Assembly: GCA_035944555.1 (NCBI GenBank)
Contig: DASZAY010000021.1
Span: 68,132-132,131 of the forward strand
Length of the DNA: 64,000 nucleotides
DNA from: CADCWK01 sp035944555
GTDB lineage: Bacteria > Chloroflexota > Chloroflexia > Thermomicrobiales > UBA6265
Reading direction: 5' to 3'
In this document: one piece after another, positions 57,565 to 64,000 of the stretch
Layout of the letters: the number at the start of each line of letters is the position of its first letter
Position numbering within the stretch: the stretch's first letter is position 1
The notes under the pieces: generated by a model
What the model saw: only the letters and a program-made list of their open reading frames with translations
Databases searched by the model: none
What the model was told of the DNA's origin: nothing
Position numbers and translations under genes: made by a program

Positions 57565-58377
57565 ATGACCACCTCAGCTCATCCCGATCAAACGGCCGAC
57601 CCGACCAAGCAAGACGCCGTACCTTCGTGGGCGCATCTCGTCACGCCGACTCCAATCCAGACCGAGCACCCTGTGCCCGCGCATGTCGCCATCATCATGG
57701 ACGGCAATGGGCGCTGGGCCAAGGAGCGTGGTCTTCCCCGTCTGACCGGCCACGAGCGCGGAACGGACAACATCCGCCGCATCACGTCGGCGGCGGTCGA
57801 AGCCGGCGTCAGCTACCTCACACTGTGGGCCTTCTCGACCGAGAACTGGCGCCGTCCCCGCGAGGAAGTCGAAGGCATCATCCGGATCCTCGGCATGTGC
57901 CTTGTGCGGGACGTCGACGAGCTGCACCGGCAGGGCGTCCAGCTTCGGCACATCGGCGACCTCGATGGTCTGCCAGACGAGATGCGGGACCAGATCCACG
58001 CCGCAATCGAGCTGACCCAGCACAACGACCGGATCGTGCTGACACTCGCCTTCAACTACGGCGGACGATCCGAAATGATTCGTGCCATCCGGGCGCTCGT
58101 GGCGACCGGCGTTGCCCCGGAAGAGATCACCGAGGATGCCATCGCCTCGCACCTCTACACCGCCGGCATGCCGGACCCAGATCTGATCATCCGGACCTCC
58201 GGCGAACACCGGATCAGCAACTTCATGGTCTGGCAGGGCGCCTACTCCGAACTGTTCTTCACCAACACCTACTGGCCCGACTTCGGCCCGGAGCACCTCC
58301 GCGAGGCTGTGGACGACTACTCCCAGCGGGAGCGCCGGTTCGGACACGTCGCGGCGCTGACCGCGCCGTCGCAGTAG
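57565..58377 (+). CDS. uppS: Isoprenyl transferase (undecaprenyl diphosphate synthase)
   Basis: A 270-residue cis-prenyltransferase that extends farnesyl diphosphate to the C55 lipid carrier for cell-wall synthesis. Motifs are Ile-Met-Asp-Gly-Asn-Gly-Arg-Trp-Ala (near 49) with the catalytic Asp, Gly-His-Glu-Arg-Gly near 67, and Arg-Thr-Ser-Gly-Glu-His-Arg-Ile-Ser-Asn-Phe-Met near 210. The first 30 residues are an extension without function evident. It lies 9 bp before cdsA. Confidence 0.95.
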   Translation: MTTSAHPDQTADPTKQDAVPSWAHLVTPTPIQTEHPVPAHVAIIMDGNGRWAKERGLPRLTGHERGTDNIRRITSAAVEAGVSYLTLWAFSTENWRRPREEVEGIIRILGMCLVRDVDELHRQGVQLRHIGDLDGLPDEMRDQIHAAIELTQHNDRIVLTLAFNYGGRSEMIRAIRALVATGVAPEEITEDAIASHLYTAGMPDPDLIIRTSGEHRISNFMVWQGAYSELFFTNTYWPDFGPEHLREAVDDYSQRERRFGHVAALTAPSQ

Positions 58378-58386
58378 TCGCCCGCC

Positions 58387-59292
58387 ATGCGCGATCGCCT
58401 GCTGGGTTCTGTCGGGGTGGTCGTGGTTGGCCTGGTGGCGCTGCTGCTCGGTGGGCCGGTCTACGTCGCCGTGATGCTTGCCATCGGGCTGGTGGCATAC
58501 CACGAGTTCCGGCGACTGGCGCAACGGATCGGCCTCGCGGTCTCCCATCTTGGTTATGGCTTTATCATCATTGGCGCCCTGGCCGGGTGGATGGACAACC
58601 GGTCCATCATGTTCGCCGTGGTGACCCTGGCGGCGATGCTGCCGCTGACTGTTGGCGTGCTTCGGGCGGGTCGCCATCCGGTACTGGTCGGGCCGGAGTC
58701 GCTCCATAGTTCCGTGGGCCTCGGCGGTTGGGCGGCGACAGCGTGCGCCAGCCTGTTCATCACCATCCCGACGATGTTCGGGATCAGCCTCAGGGAACGC
58801 GAAGCCGGAGGCGAAGCCGAGTGGCTGCAGTCGCTCAGCGAGGCACTCGCGCTCGGGTGGGATGGGCGACCCACCGGCCTGGGCTGGATCGCGACCTTTA
58901 CGCTGATCGGCTGGCTGAGCGACACCGGGGCCTACCTGATCGGTCGTCGCTGGGGCCGCCACCCACTCGCGCCGACCGTCAGTCCGAAGAAGACCGTCGA
59001 AGGCGCGATTGGCGGCATGATCGGATCGGCACTCGCCGCGGCTGCTGGGATCCTCGTCTTCAATCTTGACTGTCCGCTCTGGCTCGGTCTGCTGATCGGT
59101 GTCGTGCTTGGCGCTCTGGGTATGCTGGGGGACCTCGGCGAGTCCCTGATAAAGCGGCAGGCCGGCGTCAAGGACAGCGGCACGCTCATCCCCGGCCACG
59201 GCGGGATCCTTGACCGCTTCGACGCCATGTACGTCATCCTCGCCGCCGGCTGGTTCGCGGTCGAGTTCGTCAACTGGTACGTCTCCCGCTGA
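58387..59292 (+). CDS. cdsA: Phosphatidate cytidylyltransferase
   Basis: A 301-residue membrane enzyme making CDP-diacylglycerol from phosphatidic acid and CTP. It has eight or so helices and the family signature Ser-Asp-Thr-Gly-Ala-Tyr-Leu-Ile-Gly then Ser-Pro-Lys-Lys-Thr-Val-Glu-Gly and Asp-Leu-Gly-Glu-Ser-Leu-Ile-Lys-Arg. The start has no good ribosome-binding site and follows uppS by 9 bp, so it probably depends on translation of that gene. Confidence 0.94.
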   Translation: MRDRLLGSVGVVVVGLVALLLGGPVYVAVMLAIGLVAYHEFRRLAQRIGLAVSHLGYGFIIIGALAGWMDNRSIMFAVVTLAAMLPLTVGVLRAGRHPVLVGPESLHSSVGLGGWAATACASLFITIPTMFGISLREREAGGEAEWLQSLSEALALGWDGRPTGLGWIATFTLIGWLSDTGAYLIGRRWGRHPLAPTVSPKKTVEGAIGGMIGSALAAAAGILVFNLDCPLWLGLLIGVVLGALGMLGDLGESLIKRQAGVKDSGTLIPGHGGILDRFDAMYVILAAGWFAVEFVNWYVSR

Positions 59293-59325
59293 CCGGGGGT
59301 CCCCGCACTCCCAGGAGTTCCATCC

Positions 59326-60549
59326 GTGACAACGACGCACGCGACTCCGATCGTTCCACTCGCACCGCGTTCGACCCGGCCGGTCCGATGTGGGGAGGAC
59401 GGTCGGATCCGGATCTCTGTCATCGGTTCAACCGGCTCGGTCGGCTGCCAGACACTCGACGTCCTCGTGGCGCTTCCTGACCGGTTCGTGGTCCGGGGAC
59501 TGGTTGCCCGCCAGTCGGGGGAGACGCTGCGAGGTCAGATCGCCGCACACGCTCCCAGTGTCGTGGGTTTCGACGGTCCGGCGGATGCCCTTGGCGCATT
59601 GCCCCTCGGAACGGAAACGATGTCATCCTCGGCGGCGATGGCGGCACTGGCCAGGGACGATCAGACCGACATCCTGGTCGTCGCATCCTCCGGACATGCC
59701 GCCATCACCGCCACCTTGGATGCATTGAAGCAAGGCAAGGTTGTGGCCCTCGCGAACAAGGAAGCCGTCGTCTGCGCGGGGCCACTCGTCATTGAGGCGA
59801 TGCTCGCCGGGGGCGGCGAGGTGCGGCCGGTCGACAGCGAGCACAGCGCGATCTGGCAGAGCCTCGGTGCCAGCGACGGTCGTGACGTCCGTCGCCTGAC
59901 TCTTACCGCCTCTGGTGGACCGTTCCGGACGTGGTCACGCGAGCAAATGCGCGACGTCTCGGCCGCCCAAGCGCTCAACCACCCGACGTGGCGGATGGGA
60001 GGCAAGATCACCATCGATTCCGCCACGCTGGTCAACAAGGGGCTCGAGCTGATCGAGGCGCGCTGGCTCTTCGGCGTCGAGCCGGCGATCCTGGACGTGG
60101 TGGTCCATCCTGAAAGCATCATTCATTCGCTCGTGGAGTTCGCAGACTACAGCCAGGTCGCCCAGCTCTCGCTCCCCGACATGCGGTTGCCGATCCAGTT
60201 CGCGTTGACCTGGCCGGAACATGCTCCGTCACCCTGCCGTCCTCTCTCGCTGGCGGAGCTGGGGCAGCTCACCTTCGAGGCGCCCGACGAGGACCGGTTT
60301 CCGGGGCTGCGGCTGGCCCGCGAAGCGATGATCGCGGGTTCAACCTTCCCCACCGTCTATAGTGCCGCCGACGAGGTCGCCGTCAAAGCGTTCCTTGCCG
60401 GCCGGATCGGGTTCACGGGCATCGCCGACGCCATCGCCGCCGCTCTCGACGCGCACGTTCCGGTCGGCTCGTTCAGCCTCGACGCCATCGAAGAAGCCGA
60501 TCACTGGGCCCGCGAAATGGTCGCAGCGCGGGTGGCTCGTGCCGGCTAG
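59326..60549 (+). CDS. dxr: 1-deoxy-D-xylulose-5-phosphate reductoisomerase
   Basis: A 407-residue NADPH enzyme of the MEP isoprenoid route, supplying precursors for the UppS substrate. It has Gly-Ser-Thr-Gly-Ser-Val-Gly near residue 34, Ala-Asn-Lys-Glu-Ala near 143, Asp-Ser-Glu-His-Ser-Ala-Ile near 168 and Ser-Gly-Gly-Pro-Phe-Arg near 192. The first 25 residues are extra. GTG start with AGGAG upstream. It converges on comF with 17 bp between. Confidence 0.95.
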   Translation: MTTTHATPIVPLAPRSTRPVRCGEDGRIRISVIGSTGSVGCQTLDVLVALPDRFVVRGLVARQSGETLRGQIAAHAPSVVGFDGPADALGALPLGTETMSSSAAMAALARDDQTDILVVASSGHAAITATLDALKQGKVVALANKEAVVCAGPLVIEAMLAGGGEVRPVDSEHSAIWQSLGASDGRDVRRLTLTASGGPFRTWSREQMRDVSAAQALNHPTWRMGGKITIDSATLVNKGLELIEARWLFGVEPAILDVVVHPESIIHSLVEFADYSQVAQLSLPDMRLPIQFALTWPEHAPSPCRPLSLAELGQLTFEAPDEDRFPGLRLAREAMIAGSTFPTVYSAADEVAVKAFLAGRIGFTGIADAIAAALDAHVPVGSFSLDAIEEADHWAREMVAARVARAG

Positions 60550-60566
60550 CCGGCGGGACCTGCACT

Positions 60567-61292
60567 TTATCGCCAGTGGTCTTCCGTCCACCCCGCCCGG
60601 GTGAGCGTCACCGCAGCAACGTCTGCCGCACCAGCATCGCGGAGCGCGGAGGCACACGCTGCCAGCGTGGAGCCGGTCGTCAGGACATCGTCGACGACGA
60701 TAATCGGCCGAGAAGCTACCGGACCGGCATCGGCCTCGAACGCCCCCTCAACGTTCTGGACCCGCTCCGTCGCGTCCAGCCCCACCTGTTGCCTCGTGAC
60801 GCGCACTCGACGCAGGACATTCGGCCTGAGCGCGTCGGGGCGACCAACAGCACGGAGCCCGGCGAGGGCCAGCACATGGGACTGGTTGAAGCCTCGCTCC
60901 CGTTGCCTACCGCGATGAAGCGGGACGGGAACGACGAGCGCTTGCGATTCAGCAATGAGCAGTTCGGCCAGAGCAGGCGCGAGCAGCGTTCCCAGATGTC
61001 TGGACCGCGCGCGGTCACCGTCGTACTTCAGTGCGTGAACGGCGTCTTCGAGCCAGCCAGCGTGCGGCCCAGCCGACCGGACGACGGAATACCCACTCGG
61101 GAGACGTTCACACTGGCAGACCCTGCTTCCGCAGCGCGGACACCATGGTTCGGCAGCGAGCGGCAGTCCGGCCCGACAGCGGTCGCAGACCCAGCGACCA
61201 CGCTCGCCGCAGCCGGCGCAGACCCGCGGCCAGATGACCTCCGGCAGTAGCCCGAGAAGATGCCGGCTCTGCTCCAACGACCTGACGTTCAC
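60567..61292 (-). CDS. ComF family phosphoribosyltransferase-like protein
   Basis: A 241-residue protein with an N-terminal zinc ribbon (Cys-Ala-Gly-Cys, Cys-Asp-Arg-Cys, Cys-Pro-Arg-Cys and Cys-Gln-Cys within residues 25-60) and a C-terminal PRTase domain with Ile-Val-Val-Asp-Asp-Val-Leu-Thr-Thr-Gly-Ser-Thr near 200. ComF proteins act in DNA uptake in competent bacteria and related DNA processing. I chose GTG 61292, six bases after AAAGGGG, although the frame is open further upstream. It is divergent from the DNA polymerase gene by 80 bp. Confidence 0.9.
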   Translation of the reverse strand: MNVRSLEQSRHLLGLLPEVIWPRVCAGCGERGRWVCDRCRAGLPLAAEPWCPRCGSRVCQCERLPSGYSVVRSAGPHAGWLEDAVHALKYDGDRARSRHLGTLLAPALAELLIAESQALVVPVPLHRGRQRERGFNQSHVLALAGLRAVGRPDALRPNVLRRVRVTRQQVGLDATERVQNVEGAFEADAGPVASRPIIVVDDVLTTGSTLAACASALRDAGAADVAAVTLTRAGWTEDHWR

Positions 61293-61360
61293 CGCTGCCC
61301 CTTTGCGGCCGCCTGGACCCCGTGCAGGCGCGTTACTGCGGAGGCGAACATGCGTCCGCG

Positions 61361-61373
61361 TATACTTATGGTA
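61361..61373 (+). promoter_or_regulatory. -10 box of the DNA polymerase gene, leaderless
   Basis: TATACT at 61361-61366 is followed after exactly 6 nt by the ATG at 61373, so transcription would start at or next to the start codon. No strong -35 is visible at 16-18 nt, and there is no ribosome-binding site upstream of the ATG. Confidence 0.5.
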
Positions 61374-63619
61374 TGACGATAATCCCCGCAGACCGCGACG
61401 ACAGCACCCATTCCTTCGATGATATCCGCCGGGAGCGGCTGCTCTATGGCCACGATCCGCTCGATCGCATCGTCGCCGTTGAGCGGGTCGGACCGGATCG
61501 GATGGCGCTCTACCTGGCCACCGAGACCGGCGAGCGCAAGGTCCGGTACGAGACCTTCCGACCATGGTTGCTGGCGACGCGGGCCGAGCCATGGTCCGCG
61601 ATTCGTCCCGTCCCGGAGATCGTCCGACTCAGCGGGGACCACGATCACCAGTACCTGATCCGGTTCGCGAACTGGAACGACCACCTGGACGCCGTGCAGG
61701 CAGCCAAACGGACCAACGAGCCGTACTTCCGCATCCGACCCGCTGTCGAGCAGTATCTCGTCGGAGCTGGGCGGACGCTCTTCCGCGGAATGGACTTCCC
61801 GGACCTCCGCCGGGTCCAGCTTGATATCGAGACCCTGGGTCTTGACCCGACCGTCGACGACGCCGCCGTGATCGCGATTGCCATCCGCACGCAGGATGGC
61901 GACGAGACGTTCATGATCAACGAGGGATCGGAGCCTGACCTGATCAACCGGCTCACGGAATGGATCCTGAAGCGGGACCCGGACGTCGTCGAAGGTCACA
62001 ACATCTTCAACTTCGATTTGCCATTCCTCGTGACCCGGGCCGAGCGATATGGCATGTCGCTTCCCTGGGGACGCAACGGATCACAGGTCCTCGTGCGAGA
62101 GGGCTCGTCCCGGTTCAAGGTCGCCGCGCTCAGCCTGCCTTTCACGTGGGTGCATATCCACGGTCGCCACGTCATCGACACGTACCAGCAGATCCAGCGT
62201 TATGACATCGGCGGGAAGCTGGGTTCGTACGCGCTGAAGAAGGTGATGGCGTCGCTCTACCCCGAGCAGGAGCGCGAGATCATCCCCGGAGAGGAGATTC
62301 GCGGCGTCTGGGAGCGGGGTGAGCTTACCCGACTGGAGCGATACAACCTGGCCGATGTTCGTGACGTCGACACGCTGTCGCGGCTGACACTTCCCACCGA
62401 GTTCTATCAGACTCAGATCGTCCCACGGTCCTTCCAGAGCGTCGCAACGGGCGGAACCGGCGAGAAGATCAACGACATCCTCGTCCGGGCGTACCTCGCC
62501 GATGGCCACAGCATCCCGAACTCCGCTCCGGCTGTCCCCTACCCGGGCGGACACGCCGAGCTGATCCGCGCTGGCGCATTCACGCCCGTCGTGAAATGCG
62601 ACGTCGAGAGCCTATACCCCTCGATCATGCTGGGAGAACGGATCCGGGCGAAATCGGACAACCTCGACGCGGCCCTCCCGATGCTCGCAGAGCTGACCCG
62701 TCGGCGACTCGAAGCCAAGGCGAAGGTGCGAACGGCACCAGCCGAAGAGCAACTGATCTGGAACGGGCTCCAGGGATCATTCAAGATCCTGATCAACTCG
62801 TTCTACGGCTACCTCGGGTATAGCGGCGGCCTCTTCAATGACTACGACGCTGCCACCCGCGTTACCGTCGTCGGTCAGGAACTGATCAAGCGCGTCGTCT
62901 TGGAACTCGAAGCCACCGGATCGATCCCGATCGAAGTGGATACGGACGGCGTTTATTTCGTTCCGCCCGACGACGTCCGTGGCGAGGAGGCCGAGATGGC
63001 CTACGTCGCCCGGATCGGAGAAGCCCTGCCTGCCGGTATCCGCCTGGCGCACGATGGCGGCTACGCCGGCATGCTTTCCCTCAAGCTCAAGAACTACGCG
63101 CTCCTGGAAGCCGACGGTTCCCTCATCATGAAGGGGTCGTCGCTGCGGAGCAGGCAGCTCGAGCGCTGCTTCCGCGACTTCCTGAGCGAGTCGGCGATGG
63201 CCTTCATTGAGGGACGTAGCGAAGACGTCAAGCACTCCTACTTCGCGCTGGCCGAACGCATCCGGGCACGCGACCTGCCCGTGGCGGCGTTCAGCCAGTG
63301 GCGGATGCTCAACGCTGAGACGGTGGCCAAGACGCCTCGCCTGCAGCAGCTTCTCCAGGAGCACTCCGTTGACGCACGAACGGGAGAGCGCGTCGAGCTC
63401 TACGAGCGACAGGACGGCAAGCTGGGACTGGCGGAGCACTACAACGAAGACGAGAGTACGCCCTACCTACTTCGCCGCCTACGGGACACGGCCGAGCGCT
63501 TCCGTCCGTTGTTCAACGACGATCGCCAGTTCGAGGCGATGTTCCCCGCCATCTCGGCCCGGACCAACCTCGACGCCGCGCGGCAGCAGGAAGCCCGTTC
63601 ACAGTTGAGCCTGTTCTGA
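61373..63619 (+). CDS. Family B DNA polymerase with 3'-5' exonuclease
   Basis: A 748-residue polymerase. Exonuclease motifs are Asp151-Ile-Glu (ExoI), Asn-Ile-Phe-Asn-Phe-Asp near 212 (ExoII) and Tyr324-Asn-Leu-Ala-Asp (ExoIII), so proofreading looks intact. Polymerase motif A is Asp410-Val-Glu-Ser-Leu-Tyr-Pro-Ser-Ile, motif B is Lys-Ile-Leu-Ile-Asn-Ser-Phe-Tyr-Gly-Tyr near 471 and motif C is Asp523-Thr-Asp-Gly, where most relatives have Asp-Thr-Asp-Ser. Size resembles archaeal PolB or bacterial Pol II. No intein is present. It may act in repair or damage tolerance. The start at ATG 61373 appears leaderless. A small hairpin (63608-63631) overlaps the stop codon. Confidence 0.92.
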   Translation: MTIIPADRDDSTHSFDDIRRERLLYGHDPLDRIVAVERVGPDRMALYLATETGERKVRYETFRPWLLATRAEPWSAIRPVPEIVRLSGDHDHQYLIRFANWNDHLDAVQAAKRTNEPYFRIRPAVEQYLVGAGRTLFRGMDFPDLRRVQLDIETLGLDPTVDDAAVIAIAIRTQDGDETFMINEGSEPDLINRLTEWILKRDPDVVEGHNIFNFDLPFLVTRAERYGMSLPWGRNGSQVLVREGSSRFKVAALSLPFTWVHIHGRHVIDTYQQIQRYDIGGKLGSYALKKVMASLYPEQEREIIPGEEIRGVWERGELTRLERYNLADVRDVDTLSRLTLPTEFYQTQIVPRSFQSVATGGTGEKINDILVRAYLADGHSIPNSAPAVPYPGGHAELIRAGAFTPVVKCDVESLYPSIMLGERIRAKSDNLDAALPMLAELTRRRLEAKAKVRTAPAEEQLIWNGLQGSFKILINSFYGYLGYSGGLFNDYDAATRVTVVGQELIKRVVLELEATGSIPIEVDTDGVYFVPPDDVRGEEAEMAYVARIGEALPAGIRLAHDGGYAGMLSLKLKNYALLEADGSLIMKGSSLRSRQLERCFRDFLSESAMAFIEGRSEDVKHSYFALAERIRARDLPVAAFSQWRMLNAETVAKTPRLQQLLQEHSVDARTGERVELYERQDGKLGLAEHYNEDESTPYLLRRLRDTAERFRPLFNDDRQFEAMFPAISARTNLDAARQQEARSQLSLF

Positions 63620-63655
63620 GGTACAGGCTCAGCCATGGGAGGGTATCGAGGAAAA

Positions 63656-63699
63656 ACGACGAAGGGCGGCAACTCGATTGAGTTGCCGCCCTTCGTCGT
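63656..63699 (-). terminator. Strong terminator of the rRNA/tRNA operon (also faces polB)
   Basis: A perfect 20-bp stem (63656-63675 with 63680-63699) with a four-base loop. On the minus strand it is followed by TTTTCC after the stem's terminal T, an effective tail. On the plus strand the tail is CGATCAG. It sits 18 bp below the tRNA 3' end and 36 bp past the polymerase stop. Confidence 0.88.
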
Positions 63700-63716
63700 C
63701 GATCAGTCTTCGTGGG

Positions 63717-63788
63717 TTGCGGGGGAGGGATTCGAACCCCCGACCTTTGGGTTATGAGCCCAACGAGCTGCCACTGCTCCACCCCGCG
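63717..63788 (-). tRNA. Initiator tRNA-fMet (anticodon CAU)
   Basis: A 72-nt tRNA on the minus strand. The 7-base acceptor arm has the C1/A72 mismatch, and the anticodon stem ends in three G:C pairs (TTGGG/CCCAA) around loop CTCATAA. These are the two hallmarks of a bacterial initiator. The T loop is TTCGAAT. The discriminator is A and the genome continues CCC, so the CCA end must be added after transcription. The D loop is two bases shorter than in E. coli. Confidence 0.95.
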
Positions 63789-63870
63789 TCATGCCACTAC
63801 CGTCTGATCGGTCTGCGCACGTTCGTCATCGTCCATCAATCCAGATCTCACCCCGCCCAAAACGGGACGG

Positions 63871-64000
63871 GGGGATGCTCGCGGTGGCCTCGCCTCCCAC
63901 ACAGTCGCCCGTGCAGTACTCTCCGGCGCTGCGCTGGGGCACGACCGGGTTCGGGATGGGACCGGGTGGATCCAGCGCGCTCTCGACCACGAACATCCCC
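63871..64000 (-). rRNA. rrf: 5S ribosomal RNA, at the window edge
   Basis: On the minus strand the sequence contains CCCATCCCGAAC (63949-63960), the universal 5S loop region, and GGAGAGTACTG further along. The two ends, GGGGATG (from 64000) and CATCCCC (to 63871), pair to form helix I. The whole 130 bp is slightly longer than a mature 5S, so the true ends probably lie a few bases inside. The 23S gene should lie beyond the window. The order 5S then tRNA-fMet makes this the end of an rRNA operon. Confidence 0.88.

Overview
The window is a GC-rich bacterial chromosome segment that fits the Chloroflexota, most likely a Thermomicrobia/Sphaerobacter-like lineage. This rests on the gene mix: OpcA-dependent pentose phosphate genes, a fungal/archaeal-type aspartate-semialdehyde dehydrogenase, a short EF-Ts, paired bactofilins and a family B DNA polymerase. 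No taxonomic search could be run, so this is inference. I saw no insertion sequence, prophage or CRISPR array. The gene content looks like ordinary chromosome, with a few unusual proteins and regulatory sites.

Layout. 1-6.6 kb: end of an MFS transporter, an M20 peptidase, a Gfo/Idh/MocA oxidoreductase, then a sugar-type ABC importer (Tat-exported binding protein plus two permeases, no ATPase). 6.6-9.6 kb: aspartate kinase and aspartate-semialdehyde dehydrogenase, preceded by a Thr/Ile/Met-rich leader peptide and a terminator/antiterminator pair. 9.8-10.3 kb: a MarR regulator. 10.3-21.2 kb, minus strand: a nearly complete pentose phosphate cluster (tkt, tal, gnd, zwf, opcA, pgl, rpiA) ending in a site-2 protease with CBS domains. 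21.5-25.1 kb: two-component system translationally coupled to a membrane protein with a GIN (DUF2807) domain. 25.3-28.2 kb: a DEAD-box RNA helicase with long disordered ends and a long 5' leader.

28.8-31.5 kb: a single protein holding two malic-enzyme modules in tandem. 31.7-35.8 kb: a GAF-GAF-HisKA_2 sensor kinase and a secreted repeat protein. 35.9-43.6 kb: YbjQ, Nif3-like, leucyl aminopeptidase, a hypothetical protein, a phosphoesterase, DoxX and an atypically long IlvD/Edd dehydratase. 43.7-51.0 kb, minus strand: DUF4397 protein and a BMP-type (nucleoside) ABC importer operon led by an amidase. 51.5-54.1 kb: two bactofilins and a membrane-anchored SH3 protein. 54.3-60.5 kb: the classic rpsB-tsf-pyrH-frr-uppS-cdsA-dxr run linking translation, UMP synthesis and isoprenoid/lipid precursors. 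60.6-63.6 kb: comF and a divergent family B DNA polymerase. 63.7-64.0 kb, minus strand: 5S rRNA followed by initiator tRNA and a strong terminator, the tail of an rRNA operon.

The most interesting signals are the aspartate-family attenuator with an apparently leaderless leader peptide (6643-6914), the tandem malic enzyme in which each module has lost different conserved motifs (28838-31534), the perfect palindrome over the bactofilin promoter (51362-51373), and the family B polymerase transcribed from what looks like a leaderless promoter (61361-63619).
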